Origin: CBDBND01 sp965262665
Lineage (GTDB): Bacteria > Pseudomonadota > Alphaproteobacteria > Rhodospirillales > Rhodospirillaceae
Length of the DNA stretch: 64,000 bases
Assembly: GCA_965262665.1 (NCBI GenBank)
Contig: CBDHFR010000004.1
Location: 2,976,001-3,040,000, forward strand
Reading direction: 5' to 3'
Position 1 is the stretch's first letter. Every line of letters begins with the position of its first letter. Of this stretch, positions 53,469-63,631 are shown piece after piece. Below the pieces are notes generated by a model that was not told the origin of the DNA, made no database searches, and was given only the letters and a program-made list of their open reading frames with translations. The position numbers and the translations under genes are program-made.

Positions 53469-54577
53469 ATGCTGGCACAAACAACTCCTAAGCAGCCGCT
53501 TGGATCGCCAAATCCGTCGTTTTGGCGCGGAAAGCGGGTTCTGATAACAGGACATACCGGCTTCAAAGGAGGATGGCTTGCCTTCTGGCTGGCTGAACTG
53601 GGAGCCGAGGTTTATGGGCTCGCGTTGGAGTCTTTGGACGACAGAGACATTTTAGCGTAACGGGACTGGAAAAACGCATTAGCCATACCATTGGCGACAT
53701 CCGTGACATTGCCTGTGTTGAAAGCACACTTGAGAAAGTGAAACCTGAAATCGTATTTCATCTCGCGGCGCAGGCCCTCGTAAGGAGAGCCTATTTGGAT
53801 CCCGAAGAAACCTATTCAACAAATGTAATGGGGCTGTCTAGCATTCTTGATGCAGTGAATCAGTGCGGCACGACCAAATCACTGGTCGTCGCTACTTCAG
53901 ACAAGGTGTATGAAAACCGTGAACAAGGCTGGCCGTTTATTGAGGATGATCCATTGGACGGCGTTGAACCCTACGGTGTGAGCAAAGCCATCGGTGAATT
54001 TATCTGCCAAGCCTTTCGCCGAAGCTTACCTTCGGAGACCGATCTCGCCGTGGCAACAGTGCGCGCCGGAAATGTATTTGGCGGAGGAGACTGGGCTGAA
54101 GATCGTCTGATACCGGACGCCATGAGGGCGTTTCTTCAAAACCGCCCCTTTTTGGTTCGCAATCCCAGTTCCACGCGGCCGTGGCAGCATGTATTTGATC
54201 CGTTGGCAGGTTATCTGATGATCGCAGAAAGATTATTTGGCGGCGATACCCGGTGGCGAACGGCCTGGAATTTCGGTCCCGGCGGAACCGAGAAAACGCT
54301 AGCCCAACCAGTCAGAGAAATTGCCGATAAGTTGGTTGCGGGTTGGAATAAAATGGACGGATCTTCGACTGCCCGATGGCAAGATGATTCCGATGCCGAT
54401 GCCCCCTATGAAGCCCAATTGCTGTCTGTCGATAGCGCCAAAGCAGGAGATCAGTTGAATTGGGCTCCCCGCATATCGCTGCAGCAAGGATTGGACCTGA
54501 CTTTGGCATGGTACATGGCGCAAAAACAGGGACACGTGTCAACGGCGGAGCAAAATCAGTCCAGTTGGGCGGCGTAA
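53469..54577 (+). pseudogene. rfbG: CDP-glucose 4,6-dehydratase, frameshifted, with an altered C-terminus
   Basis: An SDR enzyme that converts CDP-glucose to CDP-4-keto-6-deoxyglucose for 3,6-dideoxyhexoses of O-antigen. The NAD site is VLITGHTGFKGGWLAFWL, followed by VFHLAAQALVRRAY, the catalytic Tyr-xxx-Lys in PYGVSKAIGEF, and GNVFGGGDWAEDRLIPD. The frame breaks at ATTTTAGCG (53649-53657): one missing T yields the early stop at 53660, and restoring ATTTTTAGC gives the usual IFSVTGLEKRI. The last about 20 residues (QGHVSTAEQNQSSWAA) do not look like the family and come from IS-related sequence, so the gene was also cut at its 3' end. Next to a WbqC remnant 8 kb away, it marks a former O-antigen locus. 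Confidence 0.83.
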
Positions 54578-54737
54578 AACCAGTCCATTTTATGTGATGC
54601 CGAAGGCGTTGTTGCGGGTTGTCCCGGTAGTGCATAGGAGGGATCCGCGCGGCTTTGCGTAGCGTTTCGCGTGTGCGAAGCGAAGGCGTGTGGGCGGTGC
54701 CTGTGTAGGCTCGAGGTGGTTCCGGAGGTCGGGCGGC

Positions 54738-55254
54738 ATGCCACCAGCACATTTATCGCAATCGGCCAAGCCGCTGTCAGGACGTTACCTGTCTTTCGAG
54801 GAACGTGAGGAGATTGCTCTTCTGCGCGCTCAGGGAAGAGGCATACGTCATATTGCTTGCCGGCTGGAGCGAGCATGGGGCTGAAGCGGTTCGCGATGCC
54901 ATCGCCCGGACGATCACGACATTGCCAGCGCAGCTTCGCCGCTCGCTGACCTGGGACCAGGGAGCAGAGATGGCCAGGCATGCGGATCTGCGGATCGCAA
55001 CCGGCCTTCCCGTCTACTTCTGCGAACCGCACAGCCCTTGGCAACGCGGAACGAACGAGAACACTAATGGATTGCTTCGACAGTACTTCCCGAAAGGAAC
55101 CGATCTGAGCGCACACAGTCCGGACGTACTCGCAGTTGTTGCTGACGCGCTCAATACACGGCCCCGCAAGACCCTCGGATGGAGAACTCCCGCCGAAGCT
55201 CTGGACCAGTGCTTGCAGGCCAGTCAAACTGAACGTGTTGCGACGACCGGTTGA
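54738..55254 (+). pseudogene. IS30-family transposase remnant with internal deletion
   Basis: The N-terminal HTH (RYLSFEEREEIALLRAQGRG, IRHIACRLER) is joined at about 54870, in a different frame, to the C-terminal DDE part. That part has LRRSLTWDQGAEMARHADL with the Asp and SPWQRGTNENTNGLLRQYFP with the Glu, and ends LNTRPRKTLGWRTPAEAL. About 150-200 internal codons, with the first Asp, are gone. It cannot be active. Confidence 0.82.
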
Positions 55255-55578
55255 ACCCGCCCAATATGCCTGCGGTGACGACCGCAAACTGCTCCGCCTC
55301 CACGGCATCAAGGCCGCCATGAGCCGCAAGGGGAATTGCCTCGACAATGCCCCATGGAGAGCTTCTTTGGGTCTCTCAAGACCGAACTCGTGCACCGTAC
55401 CCGGTTTCGTACCCGACGCGAGGCCAGGGCTGCGCTATTCGAGTACATCGAGATCTTCTATAACCAACGACGGCGCCACTCGAGCATCGGCTACCGGACG
55501 CCGGCACAGGCCAGGAGAGATATGACCATCAATCAGGCCGCATAGGTGAAGAACCACCTGGTCCGGATTTTGGGAGCA
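55255..55578 (+). pseudogene. IS3-family orfB transposase, C-terminal remnant
   Basis: The last part of an IS3-type DDE transposase: QYACGDDRKLLRLHGIKAAM, MSRKGNCLDNAP, then after a one-base shift MESFFGSLKTELVH (with the catalytic Glu), YIEIFYNQRRRHSSIGYRTP and the stop at 55545. The element's right end, GAAGAACCACCTGGTCCGGA then TTTTGGGAGCA, finishes near 55578 and recurs as a scrap at 34530-34560. Confidence 0.8.
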
Positions 55579-56614
55579 ACGTCACAACGGCGTTGGTCGT
55601 GTAGATCACCCTGCGGATCGGCGCCGAGAAGGCAAAGAAGGGAATGACCTGCTCCCATTGGCGCCGCCAGCTCCTGGCGATGGCCGGATACTTCCGGCCC
55701 CACTCGCCCGCCTCAAACGCCGCCAGGGCCGCCAGAGCGGCACCGGCATTCTCCGCCTGGTAGATGGCCTTCAGCGCAGCGGCGCTGAGCTTGCGCTCCT
55801 TCCAGGAACCGTAGGCCATCGAGTTGCGGATCAGATGCACGATGCAGGTCTGGACCAGAGTCCGCGGATAGGCCGTCTCAATGGCTTCCGGAAAGCCGCT
55901 CAGACCATCCACCACCGCGATCAGGATGTCCTTAAGACCCCGAGCCTTCAGGTCATTCATGACGCTCAGCCAGAACTTGGCCCCCTCGGTCTGCTCGACC
56001 CACATCCCCAATATCTGCTTGTAGCCGTCGCAGGTGTAACCGATGGCGAGATAGACCGCCTTGTTTTTGACCAGCCCTTCGTCACGGATCTTCACCCGCA
56101 CCGCATCGAAGTAGACGATGGCATAGACCGACTCCAACGGCCGCGACTGCCAGGCCGCCAGTTCGTCGAGAACGGCATCGGTGACCTTGGAGATCAGTTC
56201 CGGGGAGACCTTGATGCCGTAGAGTTCCCGCACGTGACCCTGGATCTCGCGGGCCGACATGCCGCGGGCATACATCGAGATCACCTTGTCGTCGAACCCC
56301 GGCAAGCGCCGGCAGTGCTTCTCGACAAGCTTTGGATCGAATCGACCTTGCCGATCCCGGGGAATCGACAACTCCATCCGGCCATCGTCGGTGAGCACCC
56401 TCTTACGACTATGGCCGTTGCGGTGGTTGCCGCTGGACTGCTCGTCTTCGTCGTCGAGATGCTGATCCAGCTCGGCATTGAGGATGCGTTCCGCCAGTGC
56501 CTTCTTCAGATCCTGGACCAGATCGCCGCTTTGAAATGCCTCAAGCGCGTCCGATCCACCCAATAGTCGATCCAGTAGCTCGTCTGGAACCACCGGTTTG
56601 TGCCTGCTCGCCAT
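55579..56614 (-). pseudogene. IS256 (Mutator)-family transposase, C-terminus removed
   Basis: From ATG 56614 (after AGGAGGA): 344 family residues, including YFDAVRVKIRDEG with the first Asp, VVDGLSGFPEAIETAYP with the second, and RRVIYTTNAV. Family members continue TTNAIESLN, whose Glu is the third catalytic residue. Here the frame leaves the family right after TTNAV at the IS3 junction (about 55579) and stops at 55529. The DDE triad is incomplete, so the enzyme is dead. Confidence 0.87.
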
Positions 56615-56724
56615 ATTGTCCTCCTTTGGACATCCTAGCGCTCATAAACACAAAATTCCTGACAGGTTCCATGCGCCGGTTTGATCGCCACCGTCGATGA
56701 GTTCGCCTGGGTGTAGTCGGGCCT

Positions 56725-57717
56725 TTAGCCGTTTACGTCAATGACCACACGGCCGCGCACCTGGCCTTTGAGAATATCTTCGGCCAATTCGGGCACCCGG
56801 GATAATGGTTCAACCGAAGTCATGGCCTTGAGTTTGTCCACATCCAGATCTTGCGCCAGACGCTCCCAGGCCTGATTACGCCGCGCCTCCGGGCAAGTAA
56901 CGGAATTGACGCCAAGCAATTTCACCCCACGCAGAATGAACGGCATGACGGAGGTCGGTAGATCAACCCCACTAGCCAGACCGCACGCGGCAACTGCGCC
57001 CTCTTCTTTGGTTTCTGCCAACAAGGTGGCAAGGGTTTTGGAGCCGACCGAATCAACGCCACCTGCCCATTTGCCCTTTTCCAGCGGACGCGCGTCTCGG
57101 TCCAGAACATCCCGCTCTATGACTTCGGCAGCGCCAAGGGATTCCAGGTAGCTTGCTTCGGCGGCTCGGCCGGTCGATGCGACCACGCGGTAACCGAGTT
57201 TTGCCAACAGTGTAATCGCGACTGAGCCGACACCACCAGCCGCGCCGGTCACCACCACATCACCCTGGTCGGGTTGGACGCCTGCATCTTCCAGTGCCAA
57301 TACACATAAAATGGCGGTGTAACCCGCCGTGCCTATGGCCATGGTGTCTTGCAAGGAAAACGCATCGGGCACTCTAGTGATGAATTCCGATTTCACCCGT
57401 TGCTTTTGCGCGTAACCACCCCAATGGGTTTCGGACAATCCCCAGCCGTTGACGAGCACCTTGTCGCCGGCCGCATACGCCGTGTCGGACGATTCAATAA
57501 CCGTGCCGGCGAGATCGATGCCGCAGACCATAGGAAAATTACGCACGATTTTCCCTTTGCCGGTCACAGCAAGGCCGTCCTTGTAGTTCAGTGTTGAATA
57601 GGAGACATCAACGAGCACTGGTTCGTCAGGAAGGTCCGCCGTGGTTAGGTCTTTGATGAAAGCCTTATAGGAGTCATCCGCGTTATCGACGACCAAGGCT
57701 TTAAAGGAATCGGACAT
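56725..57717 (-). CDS. acuI: Acryloyl-CoA reductase-type MDR enzyme
   Basis: 330 residues from ATG 57717; five codons upstream are open but lack a ribosome site. It is the YhdH/AcuI group of medium-chain reductases: KALVVDNADDSYKAF, STLNYKDGLAVTGKGKIVR, MVCGIDLAGTV and the NADPH site VVVTGAAGGVGSVAITLLAKLGY (shown in overlapping parts, about 148-170), with FILRGVKLLGVNSV towards the end. AcuI reduces acryloyl-CoA to propionyl-CoA, detoxifying a DMSP-degradation product in marine alphaproteobacteria, but the same group is also found where DMSP is not used. No DMSP genes are nearby. Confidence 0.88.
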   Translation of the reverse strand: MSDSFKALVVDNADDSYKAFIKDLTTADLPDEPVLVDVSYSTLNYKDGLAVTGKGKIVRNFPMVCGIDLAGTVIESSDTAYAAGDKVLVNGWGLSETHWGGYAQKQRVKSEFITRVPDAFSLQDTMAIGTAGYTAILCVLALEDAGVQPDQGDVVVTGAAGGVGSVAITLLAKLGYRVVASTGRAAEASYLESLGAAEVIERDVLDRDARPLEKGKWAGGVDSVGSKTLATLLAETKEEGAVAACGLASGVDLPTSVMPFILRGVKLLGVNSVTCPEARRNQAWERLAQDLDVDKLKAMTSVEPLSRVPELAEDILKGQVRGRVVIDVNG

Positions 57718-57934
57718 GCAGCACCCTTTCATCCCATGAGTCTTTTAAAACGCGGTTTGGTCTGCCGGTTGGGCGATTAGCCGCGGATCTGGCCTGAGGT
57801 GGTATCGCGAAGACGCCGGACAATCAACCGGATCAATCGAGACAGGAAAAGAAACAGTCGTCCGAACCTAAATTAAAAGATATTCCGCGTTCGATCGTCA
57901 TCTTTTCGACCATATTGCCATGAATGCTGCAGGT

Positions 57935-59513
57935 CTAAGGGGCGAGCGAGAGAAACCGCGAAAGGTGGATATCCTTGGGATTGTCGACCCAGCCGCGGAC
58001 GCGATCTGCCACAAGATTTTTACTGACACCATGAAACAGCGGTGCAACTGGCGCTTCATCTAAAATGATGTGTTCCGCATCCATGAGAAGTTTTGCACGA
58101 ATGCGCAGGTCAGCAGCCGATGTTGCCTGATTGAACAGGACGTAGAATCTTGTATTGCGGTAACGGGCATAGTTTGAATTGGTGGATTCACCATGAAAAA
58201 TGACGAGAAAGTTGGCCGCGTCGTTGACGTCTGCCACCCATGCCGCGTATCCGATCTCAAAATCACCGGTTCTTAATTGCGAGAACAGCACTCTTCCTTC
58301 GGTATTGTTGAGCGTGATTTCAACTCCCAGCGGACGCCACATGGCTGAGATTGCTGCCGCCACACGCTGGCGGTCTTCCGCGGAAGAAAGGCTATATGTC
58401 AGACGAAGTGGATTTTCGGGCCCATAACCGGCCGCGTTCAAAAGTTCGCGCGCCTGAGTCAGACGTTCGGTCATGGGAAGCGAGAGCATTGAGTCAACGG
58501 CGGGCGTATAGTCTGATACGGCAGGTGGTACAAATGAAACAGCAGCCCGCTCACCGGAACGCAGCACGCGCTCCGCCAGAGTGCGACGATCGATAGCAAG
58601 GGAGAGCGTTCGGCGCACACGCACATCGTCTAACTTTGGGTTTGTCGTGTTGAGAGCCAAATAGAACGTTGTAAGTTGGTCGGCAATGCGGGTTTCCGAC
58701 TGAAGGTTCTCCAGCAACCACTGGGTGCGCGCCGAAGGGAACTCAAGGTTGATATCCAGTTCTCCCAGCTCGGAATCGGTTTAATACCGCAGCCTGATCC
58801 TCGGCAGGATGGTAGACGACACGGTCCAGAGATACGGAATTGGCGTCGTGGAAAAAGCGATTGAGGGTCAATGTCACGCGTTCCTGCGGTACCCACTCAT
58901 CAAGCGTATAAGCTCCACTCGCAACCAACTGGCCTGGCGTCGCCCAACTTTCACTGTAAGCATCAATAACGTGCCCGGGAACGACAGCAGCGAAGCCGTT
59001 GGATAAAAGTTCGGGCAAAATGGGCAGAGGCGATGACAACTTGATAAGAATGCTCTCGTCCTGTGCCGTGACACCTAGCTCCGTCACCGGGGCAAGCCCC
59101 AGATTGACCGCTCGCCCCTTTTCTATGGCGTAAAGGAGATAGGGATATTGTGACGCGGTAGTGGGACTCATGAGACGGCGAAAGGAATAGACAACATCCT
59201 CGACGGTTAAGGGCGCGCCGTCTGACCAAGTGAGGTTTTTGCGCAATTGGAAAGACCAGGTCAGGCCGTCCGAGGACACCGACCAGGACTCAGCAAGGCC
59301 TGGAATGGGACGGCCCGCGGCATCGACAGTTGTCAGACCCTCAAAAAGGTCGAGAACTATATTTTGCTCGTAAACCGTCGAGATTTTGTGTGGGTCTAGG
59401 CTAGCAAGATCTTGCAGATTGCCGCGCGTTAAGACTGACTGCGAAAAAGCCGGCTTCGCGTTCGTCGCGATAACCGCATAGGTAACCGCAACGAACGCCA
59501 ACCATTTGTTCAC
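57935..59513 (-). pseudogene. ABC-transporter solute-binding protein (OppA type), frameshifted
   Basis: The N-terminal part (ATG 59513) has a signal sequence ending KPAFSQSVL and the motifs ASLDPHKISTVYEQNIVLDL, LTWSFQLRKNLTWSDGAPLT and PGHVIDAYSESWATPGQLV. One extra G in GCTGGGAGAA (58764-58766, complement) shifts the frame. Removing it restores AGELDINLEFPSARTQW and the C-terminal half (TNPKLDDVRVRRTLSLAIDR, LLNAAGYGPENPL, DINDAANFL-like DVNDAANFLVIFH). About 525 residues if intact, as for OppA. No permease genes are adjacent. A single-base error or a young pseudogene are both possible. Confidence 0.85.
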
Positions 59514-59590
59514 CCCTAGGCTTCGCTTTCGCTTACCTGGGCATCGATAACCGCCAATGCTGCCAGATTGACCAACCCTCTTGAGGTCAC

Positions 59591-61818
59591 CTATGGCGTG
59601 GTGATGTGGCCAGGTTTATCGACGCCAATTAGGATCGGACCCACATGCAATCCGCCCGTTAAAATCCGCCCAAAGCTTAGCGCCGTATTGGCGACTTCAA
59701 CTCCGGGCATGACTAGAAGTTTTGCTGAGCCTTCAAGACGGGAATTTGGGAAAAAGCGGTTGCGCATAGTTTCGTCCAAGGCAACGCGTGGCTGCATCTC
59801 GCCTTCGACTTCCAAATCGGGAACTTCTCTATGCAGCGCCTCAAGAGCTTGCTGCATCTTTATTGAATTTGCATTGATGGACGAGCCAAAATTGGACGTC
59901 GAAATAAGGGCAGCTTTCGGCTCAAGCCCAAAATCAGACACTTTTTGGGCTACCCGAATCGTTAAGTCCACAATGTCTTCAGCGGTTGGGTCCTCCGATA
60001 TATACGTGTCGGCAAGGAAGATTGGACCGCTATCAAGAACAAGAAGTGACAACGCGGACGTTTCCTGAATGTCGTCACATATACCAAGAATGTCCTCAAC
60101 ATATTTGAGATGCCATTTGTACTCACCGTAGGTGCCGCAGATCATGGCGTCGGCATTGCCCTTTTCAACCATTAAGCTGGCGATGACCGTCGAATTGGTG
60201 CGGATGATGGTACGCGCAGAAGCGGGCGTAACACCCTTGCGTTTCATCAGTTGGTAATAGGTGTTCCAGTAATCGGCATACCTGGGATCGTCCTCAGGAT
60301 TGACGATCTCACAATCTTTACCCGGTTCGAAATCAAGCCCGAGTTTGTTCACGCGATTAGAAATGACCGACGGACGACCCACCAAAATCGGCTTGGCAAT
60401 CCCGTCGTCGAGCAAGACTTTGGTGGCGAAAAGAACACGATCATCTTCGCCTTCAGCGAACGCAACACGTTTGGGATCGGAGATGGCCTTATCAAAGACA
60501 GGTTTCATGACCAAGCCAGTGCGGAAGACAAACCGCTCTAATTCATTGGTATAGGCTTCCAAATCTTTGATAGGCCGGTCGGCCACACCAGATTCCATCG
60601 CCGCTTTTGCAATAGCCGGGCATATGCGTGAGATCAGACGTGGATCGAAGGGCTTGGGAATGAGGTATTCTGGTCCGAACACCAACGATTCACCTCCGTA
60701 AGCCACTGAAACGATTTCCGAAGTGGCCTCCTTAGCCAAATCTGCAATGGCATGAACGCAGGCGATTTTCATTTCTTCATTGATCGTTGACGCGCCGATA
60801 TCAAGGGCGGCGCGGAAGATAAGCGGAAAACACAAAACGTTGTTTACCTGATTGGGATAGTCTGACCGTCCCGTCGCAACGATGGCATCGGGTACGACTT
60901 CTTTGGCGATCTCTGGGCGGATCTCAGGTTCTGGATTGGCCAGCGCCATGATGATCGGCTTTTTCGCCATGACCTTGACCATATCGCCGTGACAAGACCC
61001 GGCGCCGAAACACCGAGAAACACATCTGCACCATCAAGAGCCTCCGTCAACGTGCGGGCATCTGTCTCGACGGCGAACTCAGCCTTTTGCTCGTTCATTC
61101 GCTCCGTGCAGCCCTTGTAAACAACGCCGCCGCCGTCGCACATCGTGATATTTTCCCGCTTCAGGCCAAGCGCGAGGAGCTGATTGAGACAGGCGATGCC
61201 AGCTGCTCCAGCACCGGAGGCCACCAGTTTGACCTTTTCGATCGGCTTCTTAACCAAACTCAAAGCGTTGACCACCGCCGCGCCAACAACAATGGCAGTG
61301 CCGTGCTGGTCGTCATGAAAAACTGGAATGTCCAGTCGTTCACGCAGGGCTTTTTCAACAATGAAGCATTCCGGCGCTTTAATGTCTTCAAGATTGATGG
61401 CACCGAACGTGGGCGCGATAGCGGCAACAACGTCGACCAACTTGTGCGGGTCCAGTTCATCCACTTCGATATCGAACACGTCGATACCGGCGAACTTCTT
61501 AAATAGGACCGCTTTGCCTTCCATGACCGGTTTGGAGGCCAAAGCACCGATAGCGCCCAGACCGAGGACGGCTGTTCCGTTTGATACAACAGCGACCAGA
61601 TTACCCCTGGCAGTGACAGTCGCTGCTTCCGCTGGATCGTCGACAATCGCCATACAAGCAGCGGCGACCCCAGGCGAATAGGCCAGCGCAAGATCGCGCT
61701 GATTGGCCATCGGTTTGGTTGCGACAATTTCTAATTTGCCCGGCTTAGGAAGCCGGTGATACTTCAGCGCAGCAGCGCTAAGGTCGTCCTTTGATTCTGT
61801 TGCATTGTCCGTCGACAT
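59591..61818 (-). pseudogene. maeB: NADP-dependent malic enzyme MaeB, frameshifted
   Basis: Two large frames form one gene of about 742 codons. The first (ATG 61818) is the malic enzyme domain: LALAYSPGVAAACMAI, IPVFHDDQHGTAIVV, VASGAGAAGIACLNQLLALG (the NADP site) and GVSAPGLVTA. The second continues MVKVMAKKPIIMALANPEPE and the phosphotransacetylase-like regulatory domain (FAEGEDDRVLFATKVLLD, ICGTYGEYKWHLKYV). The break is at ACGGCGATATGG (60983-60990, complement), and one additional G gives the expected TADMVKVM. MaeB decarboxylates malate to pyruvate, making NADPH. Because the gene is so conserved on both sides, an uncorrected sequencing error is at least as likely as a true mutation. Confidence 0.9.
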
Positions 61819-61853
61819 TGGGTCCCCCGCCTCAATATTTTTTTATTCACGTA

Positions 61854-62933
61854 TCAATATCCCACTTTAACAGCATGTTTGACCACCTTTCGCATCACTG
61901 AAGGCAGCGCCTGATCGGCCATAGCTTCAAGATGAACCCAGGTGAGATCATCCTGATTGGCGGCCCGGTTCGCCCATCGTGTCGTGACCGGAGCCGCTTC
62001 TACACTAAGTTCAAGGTGAAAATGGGTAAACGTGTGGGTCACAGCACCGGGTAAAGACTGCCACTTCGAATTGGTGACAGCAGCGGGAGAAAAGGCGTGT
62101 GCGTCTTGGGTGCCCCATTGACAGCCTTGCCACGGCGTTGAGGGGATTTCCATCATACCCCCTAGCAATCCCTTTTCAGGGCGCCGTCTCAGCAAAATGG
62201 CGCCGTCCGGTCGGGTCAGCCAAAAACACACACCGCGGCGCATCGGCTTGGCTTTCTTCGGTGCTCTGCGGGGCAAGTCCGCCACAATGCCGAGCTTGTG
62301 CGCGACGCAGGATTTCACCCAGGGACAAAGGATACAGGCGGGCGATTTCGGTGTGCAAACAGTTGCACCTAAATCCATAACCGCCTGGGCATAGTCGCCT
62401 GGACGAACTGACGGTGTGAGTTTAGCGGCCAATTGTTTCAATTCGGCCTTCGCTTTGGGCAGCGGCTCTTTAACACCGAAAAGCCGCGCCATCACTCGTT
62501 CGACATTGCCATCAACAACGGTGGCGTGCGTTTCAAACGCAATTGCAGAAATGGCGGCTGCGGTATACGCACCGATCCCAGGTAAAGCCAGCAACAACTC
62601 TATGTCGTCGGGAAAATTTCCGTCGTGCTCATGAACGACGGTTTGAGCACAGGCGTGCAGATTACGCGCCCTGGCGTAATAGCCCAGCCCCGCCCATTCC
62701 GTGAGGACATCGTCGAGCTTGGCTTGTGCCAGCGAAGCAACGGTCGGCCAGCGTGCGAGAAAGGACTCGTAATAGGGTTTGACCGCGGCAACAGTGGTTT
62801 GCTGGAGCATGATCTCACTGAGCCAGACCGCATAGGGATCAGCTGTCTCACCAGGCAAAGAACGCCACGGCAAGTGGCGGCGATGGCAGTCATACCAATC
62901 CAGCAGATCTTGTGCTTGAGCCTTTCTTGTCAT
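61854..62933 (-). CDS. mutY: A/G-specific adenine glycosylase
   Basis: 359 residues from ATG 62933; the longer open frame upstream runs antisense through the next gene. It removes adenine mispaired with 8-oxoguanine. The catalytic Glu lies in WLSEIMLQQTTVAAV, the HhH motif is LLALPGIGAYTAAAI, and the catalytic Asp is in VDGNVERVMARLFG. The [4Fe-4S] cysteines follow the C-x6-C-x2-C-x5-C pattern in CTPKSPACILCPWVKSC. The C-terminal NUDIX-like 8-oxoG-reading domain (RRPEKGLLGGMMEIPSTPW) is present. It is divergent from the DUF721 gene. Confidence 0.96.
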   Translation of the reverse strand: MTRKAQAQDLLDWYDCHRRHLPWRSLPGETADPYAVWLSEIMLQQTTVAAVKPYYESFLARWPTVASLAQAKLDDVLTEWAGLGYYARARNLHACAQTVVHEHDGNFPDDIELLLALPGIGAYTAAAISAIAFETHATVVDGNVERVMARLFGVKEPLPKAKAELKQLAAKLTPSVRPGDYAQAVMDLGATVCTPKSPACILCPWVKSCVAHKLGIVADLPRRAPKKAKPMRRGVCFWLTRPDGAILLRRRPEKGLLGGMMEIPSTPWQGCQWGTQDAHAFSPAAVTNSKWQSLPGAVTHTFTHFHLELSVEAAPVTTRWANRAANQDDLTWVHLEAMADQALPSVMRKVVKHAVKVGY

Positions 62934-63003
62934 GATCACAGACAAGCAAACCACGCCCACAAGAGCAAAGGAAATTGCTTTCAAGTGCGCTACACTCAAT
63001 CTC

Positions 63004-63525
63004 ATGGCCAGCAAGACAGATAAAAAAACGGGTGCTGATGCAGTATCCCGACGCACGGAGCGTGGTTTGCTTGGCGTTGGCGTACTGACCGAACGTGTTG
63101 CCCGTCCCATTTTGGGAAAACGTGGATTTGCCAGTGGACAGGTGATCGGCCGGTGGCGAGAGATCGTCGGTGCTGATCTTGCGTCAGCCACAGTGCCGGA
63201 AAAAATTCAATTTGAACACGGCTCGCGGAGCGGCGGGACATTGCATTTGCGTGTCGCCAGCGGTGCAGCGGCCGTTCTCATTCAGCCCCAATCGCGGGCG
63301 ATCGTTGAACGTGTTAATGCCTATCTGGGGGCGGGGACTATTTCCCAATTAAGAGTCAATCAAGGCCCCCTTCGCCTGCCTCAAGAACCAAAAAGTGCGC
63401 AACACACCACGCTGATTTCCGATCGTGATCTTCAAGATGCAGACCAAAATATTGGCGAATTTGGATCAGACCAAGTGCGCGCATCCTTGGCCAAACTCGG
63501 TGCCCGTCTTAAAGCTTTAAAGTAA
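63004..63525 (+). CDS. DUF721/DciA-like protein
   Basis: 173 residues from ATG 63004. The DUF721 core is at about residues 35-125: GFASGQVIGRWREIVGADLA, then GTLHLRVASGAAAVLIQPQ and IVERVNAYLGAGTISQLRV. Members of this family that were studied act as the DnaB helicase operator (DciA) in bacteria without DnaC; others are of unknown role, and alphaproteobacterial members are divergent with extra C-terminal tails, as here. Its position opposite mutY is conserved in many alphaproteobacteria from memory. The in-frame extension to 62932 overlaps the mutY start and is unlikely. Confidence 0.82.
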   Translation: MASKTDKKTGADAVSRRTERGLLGVGVLTERVARPILGKRGFASGQVIGRWREIVGADLASATVPEKIQFEHGSRSGGTLHLRVASGAAAVLIQPQSRAIVERVNAYLGAGTISQLRVNQGPLRLPQEPKSAQHTTLISDRDLQDADQNIGEFGSDQVRASLAKLGARLKALK

Positions 63526-63631
63526 GTGACCTGCCCTTTCTCAGTCTGCTGACAGGGGTTTGCTGTACGGCGACTCCTTTTTCACGTATGATTCTTAACG
63601 GGGTATTTTGCTTGACGGAAAAGGGGAACTT

